Source of the DNA: Epiperipatus broadwayi
Taxonomy: Eukaryota > Onychophora > Udeonychophora > Euonychophora > Peripatidae
NCBI GenBank assembly: GCA_028023455.1
Contig: JAQFVV010006312.1
Span: 1,552,001 to 1,616,000, forward strand
DNA: 64,000 nucleotides
Reading direction: 5' to 3'
The position numbers and the translations under genes are program-made. Shown one piece after another: positions 54,528-64,000 of the stretch. Position 1 is the first letter of the stretch. Every line of letters starts with the position of its first letter. Below the pieces are notes generated by a model. The model was not told where the DNA came from. It saw only the letters and a list, made by a program, of their open reading frames with translations, and did no database searches.

Positions 54528-54966
54528 TTGCCTGTTTTAGTAACAGTTATAAGCAAGCATAAGAAAATGATGATCATGTGATGTTTATTGGCTTAAAACC
54601 AATCCTGCATAATAGGATAGTGGTGGCTATGGTTATTGAAGAATCAAAGACACCAAAATATATGGATACTGAACTGAGTTCAGACTTATATGACTATATT
54701 GAATTGAAAATATTAAGGAGTTTTCAATTTAAGACATAGTTTTGTAGTTAAGTGGAAATAAAAGGTGGATGCTAGAGGGTTGCATTAGATCCTAAGATCT
54801 AGGTGCAGTGCTCTCAAGCTTTCACTGACGGCCACAAACCAGAAACTAGTCTGGTGATATTGGATGAGTAGGCACTAGATGGGGATTTTATGCACAAGCC
54901 TTCTGGCAGCCATTGATTACTCTAGCTTGCTGTGTGTGGCAATGCGTATAGTGAGTTTTGCCTGTT
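54528..54966 (+). mobile_element. R1 repeat, copy 5 (second of the tandem pair)
   Basis: A complete unit ending GAGTTTTGCCTGTTTTA at about 54968, with TTGATTACTCTAGCTTGCTG shortly before. It is about 90% similar by eye to copy 4. Confidence 0.85.
54812..54866 (+). ncRNA. Hammerhead ribozyme, R1 copy 5, core deleted
   Basis: CUCAAGCUUUCA then CUGACGGCC, where three bases are missing from CUGAUGAAGGCC. GAAA and ACUAGUC remain, and UUGGAU is kept, but its stem I partner is disrupted (CUCAAG). Inactive. Confidence 0.65.
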
Positions 54967-55275
54967 TTAAGAATATTATGTGATTGTTATTTTGTTTCAT
55001 ATCATCATAAGAGTCACAAGCCCATTCTACAGCAAATGGATATTTTATTCAGATTTAATGATACTAAAATAAGATTTTTGTTTTTTTTAAAAAAAAGCCT
55101 TATTTATAAGAAAATAAATTTAAGTAGTAGTAGTCTAATTAATAATAAACTCTTTAAATTGAAAATGGAATTCTTAGGGGTTAGTTATTAATGAGATCAT
55201 AAATAAAATGCTAGAAAAAATTAAAAAAATTATGAATTCTGTAAAAATGTATAAAAAATAAGTTAATTCTGAATT
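54967..55275. other. No gene supported
   Basis: A 77-residue open frame (54958-55191, +) with no recognised motif. It may be a LINE remnant as it ends in A-rich sequence, but this is not supported. Confidence 0.35.
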
Positions 55276-55279
55276 AATA

Positions 55280-55500
55280 ACTGAAACACAGGCTTATTAT
55301 ATACCTGTGTCTATATATGTAATATATAGGGTATATGAGTACAGACTTTCAGACGACCCATCACTCTCCACTCTATCTAATAACACTGATACACTCAAGC
55401 ACATATAAGCTGAAAAGATAAATAATCACCAATATAGGTATTTCATGCTAAACCAGCAATCATCAATTGGTCCAGATTATCATCTCCCACACATATATTA
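55280..55500 (-). mobile_element. R2 repeat, single arm
   Basis: Matches the left arm of the R2 palindrome at 25905-26110 (GGCTTATTATATACCTGTG, GGGTATATGAGTACAGACTT, ACCAGCAATCATCAATTGG). It ends near 55500 without the inverted partner, so it shows the basic R2 unit of about 220 bp. Confidence 0.85.
55423..55479 (-). ncRNA. Hammerhead ribozyme, R2 copy 3, C3-to-U
   Basis: Minus strand: UAAUC-UGG-ACCAA, UUGAUGA for CUGAUGA, stem II UGCUG-GUU-UAGCA, GAAA, AUACCUAU stem III (AU/AU with loop ACCU), AUA, UUGGU, GAUUA. The first core base C3 is changed, which should largely inactivate it. Stem III pairs better here than in the 26044 copy and supports the predicted fold. Confidence 0.75.
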
Positions 55501-56060
55501 ATTGTGAATTGATATTGTAAATAGTTAACTTCGAGAGCATAAAAAAAAGAATGTAGAGAAATAGAGAAATTACTAATAAAAATAAATTCCATTTATTATA
55601 GTCTAATATAACAATTTGGAAAAGAAAAGAAAGGTTGTAGGTATAAATTGTAAGATTAAAGATAGAAATGAAAATTATTAATAAATAAAGTAGATGCATA
55701 TATAGGTGATTTGTATGATAGAAGAAATAAATATTCATTCTTATTGTCCTGTTTAGTGAAGTGGTGGCATGTCAGACTACGAAAGGCAAGATTTTCAGAT
55801 TGATTTTAGGTCTGGCATTTCTGGTTCTCAAACTTTATATGAATTCCTGAGAAGTAAAGCCATTTATTAAGAAGAAAAGAAAGCCAGATAATTGTAAAGT
55901 AAGCAGACAATAATGAAACTATGAAAGCTTTAAGTCATAAGAAAATGAGCAAACCTTAAGATATTTCAATTAAAGCTATGGTAAAAAATTAGTTTGCAAG
56001 AGTAAGATGATGTGACATAATTCATAATTTAAGTGAATGTCTACAAATAACTGTCCAACA
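55501..56060. other. No gene seen; A-rich spacer
   Basis: AT-rich, with a minus-strand hydrophobic ORF (55463-55738) that is low complexity. No feature supported. Confidence 0.5.
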
Positions 56061-56061
56061 G

Positions 56062-56697
56062 TTCACTCACCTCCCATAACTAATAGGTTAATCAACAACA
56101 GGTTTTCACTTGCCTCCTATGACTAAAGAACTAATCAACAATAAGCTTTCACTTGCCTCCTACAACTAATAAACTAATCAGCAATACAAAGGACAAAATC
56201 ACATCTGAACTAATCCCCCAAATCATGTACAAGATCACTTTCCCAAGGAGGTTACCAAGCAATGTACTACAGAGAAACCAAAAAACAACCCCACCAGCAT
56301 ATCACAGCATCAATACATATATAATAGAATGCAAACTAAGGCTGAAGGCAACTCAATATTTATAGAGCATGAGAGAGTCACTTGTCACATCTTCTAGCTG
56401 ATTGTCACATCTTCCAGCCGATGTCAGCTAAGATAAATTGCACTGAGCACAAAGTGAAAAAGACTTCTTTCATCACAGAAGACCCTAAAGCAATCAATCG
56501 AAGAGATGCCTGCATTACAATCTCTAAGCTGTTTAAATATTATTACATAAATTTACATATATTACTGTGATATCTATTAACCATTAGTAAAAAGAGCTAT
56601 AAATATAGAAACATAGAATTCCCAAAAGTGTTCAGCTTATTTATTTATTGTTATACAGCTTCTTAATTGTGTACAACATGAAAAGCTTAGAATTATC
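56062..56697 (+). repeat. PLE-2 pseudo-LTR, left copy
   Basis: Shares ACTAATC..CAATACAAAGGACAAAATCACA, AAGGCAACTCAATATTT, CATGAGAGAGT, ATCAATCGAAGAG and TTATTTATTGTTATACAGCTTC with the right copy. Its first 125 bp are a three-fold repeat of about 42 bp (CACTTGCCTCCTA...ACTAATCAACAA) that the right copy has only once. The small ORFs in it are chance. Confidence 0.8.
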
Positions 56698-57239
56698 AAA
56701 CCATTTAATGAAGTAAATGTTATAAGTATTACAACATGAATCAAAAAGCACAGTTTTGACAATTACTACACGTTCAATTATCTATTTACACATTTCAACT
56801 AAGATTGAATTTTTTGCAATGATGTACACAATTAAATATTGTCCCCAACTGCTGTAGAATCAAAATCAACAAAGCAATATTCAACTATGAGAAAATGAAG
56901 ATGCGAATGCAAAAGCAGCTTTTCACATTCATTATTAGTGGTTTCTGGAAAGCAGGAAAGAAGGAGATGGGGTAAAATTGCTGCAAACATAAACATCCCA
57001 CAGTTTATTATAAAAAAATGTAATAAGTTGACTTTTAAACTTACAAATTTGATCACAAAATAATGTTTTTAGCTAACAAGCAACATATTAAATTCAAAGT
57101 ATAAATGTGCATACATTAATCATATTGAAATAAATATGCCACTTAAAGTCAGCACTGTTTGGTTTAGGCCTTAGATTCATTGGGGGAAGTGGAGACATCT
57201 GAAGATGGAAGTAATAGATGATGTGCCGGTCTAATTGAC

Positions 57240-58250
57240 AACCCACAGAAAGATAGGGTCATTGCATTCCAACTACAATCTAGAGTTCAAGATTGAAGTA
57301 GGAAGATTAAAAACACTAAGAAATTTGTTGCTGACAATGAGGTCACATGCATCAAGGAAGATAAGGGTAATAGATTTATGATGATGAATAGAAATGAATA
57401 TAAAGATAAAATCTATGCCCAGATCAAAAAACTGAAGTTTGAAAACATTGGGAATTTTAACAACAAACATAACCAAGACAAGTTTATTTCTACAATTTTG
57501 CATGCTAATCATGATAAAGCTATTGCTGAATATTACCATATTTATGGTTCTTCCTCATCACCCCCTAGGGTGTTCGTGAGTGTAAAATTACACAAGTCTG
57601 TTGCACCATTGAGGCTTAGGTTGAATTTTGGGGGAGCTCATTATTTTAATATGGTGATTTTAGTCAACTGATGGCTAATTGATGCCTTGGGCTTTGGAAT
57701 GTATATAATTAATTTGTCATTTGAATTTGTTGACAAAATTAAGAATGCATTTATTGAACTGCATTTTACAGTTGCTGAACTTGACATCACTGAGCTTTAT
57801 GATTCTATTGATAAAAAAGCATCCATCGATATTATCTGCAATGAATTAAGAAATAAGGGCTGCTCACCTACACATGTCAAATTCATTATTGACTTCCTCA
57901 CATGACTTGATGAGAACATCCTTGCAATGTTTGAGGCAAAATGGTTCCACGTGAAGAATGGTTGGCCCATGGCTCTCTCTGTGAGTAGGATTATTTTTAG
58001 CACTATGCTCAACCACTATGAAAAACAAATACCATAATAACATACCTAATATGATCTACAAATCACAATTGGCAACATTCAGGCATGAGGTCCAATACCT
58101 TGACATTCAAATTCAAAGGAATCAACCACATCTTGTCTACAGAATGATAATCAAACCAGGAAATAAGAAGCCACATCCATCTCAGTTCAAATGCACCACA
58201 AGCCCACAAATTAGCAGCTTTGTCTTCGTTTCTTTTTAGAAACCACCAAT
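57240..58250 (+). pseudogene. PLE-2 reverse transcriptase relic
   Basis: Across frames: EDKGNRFMMMNRNEYKDKI (57358-57412), PPRVFVSVKLHKSVAPLRL (57560-57617), AELDITELYDSIDKKASIDII (57777-57835), NGWPMALSVSRIIFSTMLNHYE (57958-58022) and VQYLDIQIQRNQPHLVYRMIIKP (58090-58160). These follow the PLE order DKG-x...PK-x-HK-x-x-x-PLRP...D-I-x-x-LY...G-x-x-MA...S...E...LD-I-x-I-x-R...VYRK. Each motif is altered, and several stops intervene. No Y-x-DD and no GIY-YIG domain are visible. Confidence 0.75.
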
Positions 58251-58415
58251 TATGTAAATTTGAAGCTGACAAGAAAGATAACTTGATATGATATGAGGCA
58301 GACTTGGAGAATGTGGGAATCAAATGCGAACTTACCACAAGCTTAGATTCAACCCAGTTATAGAAAATAAATCTTGGATTCTACTACCATACATGCCCTT
58401 TATAACTAAACACTA

Positions 58416-58966
58416 GACATTCACTCTCCTCCTACAAATAATAGACTAACCAACAATACAAAGGACAAAAATCACACCCGAACTAACCCCCCAAGTCATG
58501 TATAAGATCACTTCCCCCCAAGAAGGTTGCCAAGCAATACACTACAGAGAAGCCAAATAAACATCACCACCAGGGTATCACAACATTACATATGTAATAG
58601 AATGTGAACTAAGACCAAAGGCAACTCAATATTTGTAGAGCATGAGAGAGTTGCTGGTCACACACCCCCAGCTGACATCAGCTGAGATAATTTGCACTGA
58701 ACACAACGATGTGAAGCACAAAGTGAATGAGGCTTGTTTCATCACAGAAGACTAAATTGATCAATCGAAGAGAACCCTGCTTTACAATCTCTAAAAAATA
58801 GCTGTTGAAATATTATTAAATAAATTTGCATACATTACTGTGATATCTACTAACTATTAGTGAAAAGAGCTATGAATATGGGAACATAAAATTCCCAAAA
58901 GCACTCAGCTTCTTTATTTATTGTTATACAGCTTCATTAATTATGTACAAAACACAAGCTTAGAAT
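58416..58966 (+). repeat. PLE-2 pseudo-LTR, right copy
   Basis: Direct repeat of 56185-56697 (ACTAACCAACAATACAAAGG to TACAGCTTCATTAATTATG). It follows the RT relic after about 170 bp. Confidence 0.8.
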
Positions 58967-58970
58967 TCTG

Positions 58971-59640
58971 TAATATGGGAGGATTTAAAAAAAGTCTAAT
59001 TTCATAAATCACTAAGAGGTTTTTAAAGATATTAAATATAGAATAGACATTTTTTATTTAAAAAATAGTTTGAATTTATAAAAAGATCTAATATCCAATT
59101 GAAATGATGAAAATTATTGCAACAGAGGCAAAACGTTCCATAGAATAGTGCCACTCAGTGCAAGCCAGATTAATCAGTGGATGCACTGGGTGGCTTTACT
59201 GTATGGACAGTTTTGCCTAGAGAATGGTGATCATGTTATGTTGAGAGAATTATTGTAGAGGAAATAAGATTAATGTTAACTTTATATATCTTGATGGTGT
59301 TTTATAGAATGAATTAAATTATCCTGTTAAATAATTTGAAAAAAAAAAAAAGAGTGCAAAGATTGGAAGGATGTATTTTTTTTTTAGAAAATTTGATAGA
59401 AAATATTTCTATTAGTAAAGTGTTCTTATAGAAAAAATATATTCAAAAAGAAATTTAAAGTAAGTATGTTGTCTACATATTTAGATGTGTTAGTAAATGA
59501 TTTGCTTTGATAATAATGGATTATTGTTGAGGGGGAAAAACTGTTGATGTGACAGTATTTGTTCTATACTGACATAACTCAATATAGAAAATCTGTACTT
59601 CCTGCAAGTATTCGTTGATGATTGCAGTCTTAATAATGAT
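58971..59640. repeat. Spacer with a short R1 relic at 59146-59245
   Basis: CACTCAGTGCAAGCCAGATT, ATCAGTGGATGC, CAGTTTTGCCT and AATGGTGATCATGTTATGTT match the ends of R1 units with the ribozyme part deleted. The rest is AT-rich with no gene. Confidence 0.6.
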
Positions 59641-59791
59641 TAGTAGTAATAACTATAAGAAGTATATTCTCTTATTCTTCTCTTTCACTTTCTTTGCATA
59701 TCTTCATATAATCATATATATATATATTTCTTATAACACTTCTTTCATATACACATCAATGCAAACAAATTTCCTTAACCTTCTTTATTTT

Positions 59792-59829
59792 CCTTACAGT
59801 TTCGACTGTCCAGCAGTCTTCATCAGAGA
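59792..59829 (-). ncRNA. Hammerhead-like ribozyme core, R3 unit 1
   Basis: Minus strand: GUCU-CUGAUGA, A, stem II GACUG-CUGGA-CAGUC (five perfect pairs), GAAA, CUGUA, AGG. Both core boxes and a strong stem II are present, and the short stem III (AC/GU) ends in a possible GUA triplet. Stem I is only about three pairs (UCU/AGG), and I could not extend it, so this is called hammerhead-like. Confidence 0.6.
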
Positions 59830-60003
59830 CTATATCTTCTTTCTTCCTAATCCTTTGTTGTATTCTCTTATCAGAAGTATATTCTCTTATTCTCTTTCAC
59901 TTTCTTTGCATATCTTCATAAAATCACACATATATATATTTCTTATAACACTTCTTTCATATACACATCAATGCAAATAAATTTTCTTAACCTTCTTTAT
60001 TTT

Positions 60004-60042
60004 CTTTACAGTTTCGACTGTCCAGCAGTCTTCATCAGAGAC
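60004..60042 (-). ncRNA. Hammerhead-like ribozyme core, R3 unit 2
   Basis: Same core as unit 1: CUGAUGA, GACUG-CUGGA-CAGUC, GAAACUGUA. It lies 212 nt from unit 1 in direct tandem. The third unit (60205-60240) keeps the GAAA side but has lost CUGAUGA. Confidence 0.6.
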
Positions 60043-60336
60043 TATATCTATCTTTTTTCTTCTTCCTAATCCTTTGTGTGATTCTCTTCTTATCAGAAGT
60101 ATATTCTCTTATTCTTCTCTTTCACTATCTTTGCATATCTTCATATAATCATATATATATTTCTTATAACACATCAATCCAAACAAATTTTTTTAACCTT
60201 CATTTTCCTTACAGTTTCGACTGTCCAGTAGTCTTCTTTCTTTTTCCTAATCCTTTGTGTGATTCCCTTATCAGAAGTATATTATCTTATTCTTCTCTTT
60301 CACTTTCTTTGTATATCTTTATATAATCATTATATA

Positions 60337-60378
<42 letters not shown>

Positions 60379-60563
60379 CACTTCTTTCATATACACATCA
60401 ATGAAAATTTGTTTGCATTGATGTGTATATGAAAGAAGTGTTATAAATATATATATGATTTATGAAGATATGCAAAGAAAGTGAAAGAGAAGAATAAGAG
60501 AATATACTTCTGATCAGAAGAGAATCACATAAAGGATTAGGAAGAAGAAAGAAGATAGATATA

Positions 60564-60602
60564 GTCTCTGATGAAGATTGCTGGACAGTCAAAACTATAA
60601 GG
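60564..60602 (+). ncRNA. Hammerhead-like core in the inverted R3 unit, mutated
   Basis: CUGAUGA, A, stem II GAUUG-CUGGA-CAGUC (one G-U), then AAAA for GAAA, CUAUAAGG. The second core box is mutated, so it is likely inactive. Confidence 0.5.
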
Positions 60603-60680
60603 AAAATAAAGAAGGTTAAGAAAATTTGTTGGCATTGATGTGTATATAAAAGAAGTGTTATAAGAAATAACTATAAGATG

Positions 60681-61185
60681 AATATATTGCTTTTTACTAA
60701 ATATATATAGAGTCATTTACTTAACACCACCCCTTCCTTTTTCTATATATGCATAAAAATTTGAACGTATTTGAAAAATTACTATCAAATGGTTTCTAGC
60801 CTAATGAGTAATTGTTATTGTTTATTAATACATTTATCTAAACTTGATAATCAAATGCAAATTGAATTGTACAACAAATAAATGCAAAAATGAAATTTAA
60901 GGTGTTTGGCAAACTGAAGAGTGATTGGCTTAGTTAAAATGTCTCTTTTCCAGTGATTGTTTCTGTTTGAAGTATGAAAAATATTGAGTAGTACTTTTCT
61001 AATATATAAACAGATATTGAGAATGATCTTTGACAAAATATTCTGTAGGATTGAGAATTTGAAAAATTATTTAACTGATGATAAAAGTAAATTGTGTGTT
61101 GCAATAGTGAAATAGGATTTTAATAATGTTAAAAAGTTATTTTGTGACCCATTTAAATTAATCTCAAGAAATAAATTTTTAAATG
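60681..61185. other. No gene seen
   Basis: AT-rich spacer without supported features. Confidence 0.5.
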
Positions 61186-61189
61186 TTTA

Positions 61190-61540
61190 GATTAGAATAT
61201 TACTTTATATGGAGCAATAATGTTGATAATTAAAAAAATAAAAAAAAGATTGGAAGATTTAGAAATGAGGTTTTGAGAAGAATGTAAAAGATAAATTGGA
61301 AAGAACATATTGGTTATGTAAAAATATTAAAAAGTTATTATAAAAAGGAATTGCATTAGGTATGTAGGTAGAAGTAGAAGAATGGTGATGTATTTGAAGA
61401 TAGCACAATTGGTGTGTGAAAAAGTGTAAAGAGTAGAAAAGTTGAATGGTAATCTTAGGAAAGGAAATAGCTATGAGTACTTATGGAATAGAACAAGAAG
61501 TAAAGAGTAATCTGCAGTGATGAATTGGGTCTATCTTTTG
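61190..61540 (+). pseudogene. Possible LINE C-terminal relic
   Basis: Across frames: LYGAIMLIIKKIKKRLEDLEMRF, then KINWKEHIGYVKI, and further on SYEYLWNRTRS. The order LYG-A-E-x-W...RLE-x-x-EMR-x-x-R-R-M...W-x-x-H-I and a closing SYE-x-L-x-R resembles the end of endonuclease-RT LINEs. Strongly decayed. Confidence 0.35.
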
Positions 61541-63894
61541 GCAAACAACTATTGATAATTATTTCAATAAATGTCTTATCATATATCACCTTAACTTCAA
61601 ATAATGGACTAATCCAGATTCCTTCATTATCTAGATCCAATTGAGCATTCATCATTATGAACCTATATGTTTACAGATAGATAACACATAGCCAATGGAA
61701 AGAACAGGGCCATAGGCTATGATGCTCACTGAAACTGAATATTTCCATTAAGGATGGGAATCTGGCATTAAATAGTTGAGTCTTTTTGAAGATAAGGTCA
61801 GACAACTACTGTCAAATCTGAATTGTAGTATATATGTTTTCCAGTGAACTGCTGTCAAACCTGAAAGACAGAATACACGTTCTCCAGACAATAGATACCA
61901 AAGCTAAATGGTTATCATAGTGAGGCAAGTCCACCTTCAGGATTTAAAGCTGTTAGAATCAAATATTAGCATAAATCAAGCTGTCATAGTACAGCCAGAA
62001 GTATCTCTGTATCTTACTCATGAGGCAGAATGTTAATATACAGCTGGAAGTGACAGGGAAATCTATAAGTGCACATGTCGTCCCTTCTGTAGTTCACCAC
62101 AGAATTAGAAGTTTGCCAACAGTAGCAGGCAGAGTATAGTCATTATAAGTATATTGTAAATATGAGTGTATATTTGTTTTCATGTTTCACTAATAAATGT
62201 AATATTAGAAACGTATTTACGTCAGTCTGGGAATATATAATTCAGACTAAAATACAACATATCTCTTATTAAATAAACACATCGAAGTTTTATTTATTTA
62301 AGTTACATACAAAAAATGTTTTAGTTATTAAAGTGATCTTTTTGCCATGGTTTGAAACCCAAAATATTTGATATAATACTTTTTCTTGGATTCTTATAAG
62401 ATCTTGATGTTAAACTTTATCAGGAAAATCTGATTTTTTTTATTTATAAAGACACGTTTTCAGAAAATCTTTAAAGCTGCTTAAACAAATTACATAAGAA
62501 TTACAAAAACATTTAATAAAAGAATGTTTATTTAAAATTCTAATTTAATAATCATTATATTGCACTGCATCTTAAAAGAGAGAGGATAAAGGAATAATTT
62601 TTAAAGTTTTGTTACTTACTGTTTATATAGAGCCAAAACAATCTTGTAAGTGCTTTAATGTTTGTTGAAAGGGAAAAAAATATTTTACATTTCTTTATGA
62701 CATTTTGAATGATTTATTATATTAAAGTTATGTCATATTGTTCAAAAGATATGTCATAAATTAAAATTGAATACAATATACCATAAACATAATTACTTTT
62801 TTTAAAACCACTTAATAAGATTCATTTGCGCCTCTTATTTTCTTTTAAGGTTTTTATTTTTATTAATTTTTTTGTGATTTACTTTAAATACTATAATAAC
62901 AAACCTACAAAAATAGATCACATTTTTTAGATTATTTTTATTTATGTAAATTTTTGTTCTTAACAGTCAAAGAAGAAAGATCTGATCTGAAATCTATGGC
63001 AGAATAAATTCTAATTGAAATTATTTTGTATAGGAATCTTGATTCCAATTTTCTTAAGTTTCATAAGCAAATAGTTTATACTTTGTGGCTAATTATGAAT
63101 CAAAAAATATATAAAATGCGCTATGATTATGAGGGCTTGAACCTTAAAAGCGCTTAGCCATTTAATGAATAGATATTAAAATAATATATATTTGCTTTAT
63201 TTGTTTTTAGCTTTGTGTGCTTGTGCGTGTTAGAGCATTTTATATATTTTTTAAGTTTTATATCAAATATTTTATTAAAAGATAATTAAGTAGTAATGGG
63301 ATTTCTAAGATATTTCTAAGATATTTTTGTTTATAAAAAGAAGTCATTATTTAATAGTCGTTATTGGTGGAAGGGAGAGGTAATTTAAAGAAAATGGGAT
63401 ATTTCAAATAACCCCAAACGCACAGATGCTGGTCACAAGAATGAGCCAGGCTTTTAGTAACTTTAATCAATGATAAGAGGATGGATTATCTGAAGCAAAC
63501 AAGTAATTTAAATAACATTTTCAGTTAGATTATTTAATTCCATTTCATTGTTAAAAGGGCTTGTCTTGAAAATTAAAAAAAAAAAAGATTCTGGGAATTC
63601 AAATGAAATCTTTGTAAAATATTTCTATTCCTGTTGTAAAAAAAAAAATCAGAATAATCAAATCTATCCTTTACGGTCATAAAAAAAAAAAAGGTATTAT
63701 ATATATGATTAATTAATGAAATCACATATCTAAATATTTTAATTTTTTTAAGCTTTTTTTTTTGTGTATAAACAAATAAATGTATAAAATCCTATTGAAG
63801 TATATGCTTTTGTCTTGCTAATTGATTTTTCAATGAAATAAACAGTTGAATTGTTGGAAGGGTGAGAAGATTGAATCCTGCTCATTAAAATTTG
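61541..63894. other. No gene seen
   Basis: Positions 61680-62130 are GC-richer and contain an imperfect tandem pair (AACTACTGTCAAATCTGAA at 61804 and AACTGCTGTCAAACCTGAA at 61846), probably an unidentified repeat. The rest is AT-rich with A/T runs. Confidence 0.4.
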
Positions 63895-64000
63895 AGGAAT
63901 TGCTATCTTAATATAAACTGAGCACTGATTGTATATATATATGTGGGATAGTATGATCTGGTCCAACTGATGGGTACTGGTTCTGCATGAAATACATATA
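63895..64000 (+). mobile_element. R2 repeat fragment running off the window end
   Basis: TTGCTATCTTAATATAAACTG and CTGGTCCAACTGATG match the centre and ribozyme region of R2 at 26124-26195. It continues past the last base. Confidence 0.75.
63955..64000 (+). ncRNA. Hammerhead ribozyme, R2 copy 4, partial
   Basis: GAUCUGGUCCAA then CUGAUGG (core A9 replaced by G), a stem II with poor pairing (GUACUGGUUCUGCAU), GAAA and UACAUAUA, where the window ends. The 3' strand of stem I is outside the window. Confidence 0.55.

Larger units (their letters stand above)
56062..58970 (+). mobile_element. PLE-2: Penelope-like element flanked by direct terminal repeats
   Basis: A PLE reverse-transcriptase relic (57250-58240) lies between two direct repeats, 56062-56697 and 58416-58966. 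Penelope-like elements often have such pseudo-LTRs, produced by partial tandem insertion. The repeats differ at roughly one position in seven, so the insertion is old. Between the left repeat and the coding region (56700-57240) no gene is seen. Confidence 0.75.
59650..60680. repeat. R3: tandem array of about 210-bp units ending in an inverted copy
   Basis: The segment AGAAGTATATTCTCTTATTC recurs at about 59659, 59872, 60096 and 60275. The segment CAGTTTCGACTGTCCAG recurs at 59797, 60009 and 60212, giving spacings of 212 and 203 bp. From about 60400 the sequence turns around: TTTGCATTGATGTGTATATG, and GAATAAGAGAATATACTTCT at 60491-60510, are the reverse complement of the array. An AT dinucleotide run lies at 60330-60372. 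No coding capacity; the ORFs at 59615-60326 are chance. Confidence 0.88.

Overview
The window is AT-rich eukaryotic DNA with no recognisable host gene. Everything I can identify is transposable-element sequence: Ty3/gypsy, RTE and other LINEs, Penelope-like elements (PLEs), hAT, a Helitron fragment, LTR elements, palindromic short repeats and long (ATT)n microsatellites. This mix fits an invertebrate animal with a repeat-rich genome. I cannot name the species from the sequence.

Layout. Positions 1-2230 are copy A of a long repeat. A decayed Ty3/gypsy gag-pol relic follows (2820-5480, +). Copy B of the same long repeat starts at 6578. It is split by a Helitron fragment (6845-7440), by a nearly complete APE-type LINE (8326-13677, -), by the 5'-truncated LINE in whose 500-bp (ATT)n tail that LINE sits (14178-15107, -), and by a 6-kb non-coding insert flanked by AGTGG (15992-22019). 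Copy B ends near 22235. A hAT element with recognisable TIRs and 8-bp TSD lies at 22396-25031. A 2-kb palindrome with a tRNA-like segment in each arm lies at 28648-30695. Two convergent RTE copies (31048-32214, + and 35360-38170, -) flank a compact LTR retrotransposon (32380-35009) with an exact 5-bp TSD. PLE relics lie at 41900-43600, 46555-46790 and 57240-58250; the last is flanked by long direct repeats. Further LINE C-terminal relics lie at 28120, 39786, 52480 and 61190.

The main discovery is a set of hammerhead-ribozyme (HHR) repeats that ORF-based annotation misses. Family R1 (39.3-41.1 kb and 53.5-55.0 kb) carries a type I hammerhead with CUGAUGA and GAAA core boxes, a GUC cleavage triplet, and a stem I of two helices around an internal loop. 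Two R1 units are tandem, 423 nt apart. Family R2 (25.9-26.3, 55.3-55.5 and 63.9-64.0 kb) carries a different hammerhead, including one intact copy on each strand of a palindrome. Family R3 (59.65-60.68 kb) is a roughly 210-bp tandem array with a hammerhead-like core in each of its better units. Together with the PLE relics, this looks like a retrozyme/PLE-type system whose transcripts would self-cleave and could circularise. Nearly all of these short families are arranged head-to-head.

All calls come from reading the sequence by eye. No database search, folding program or alignment was run.
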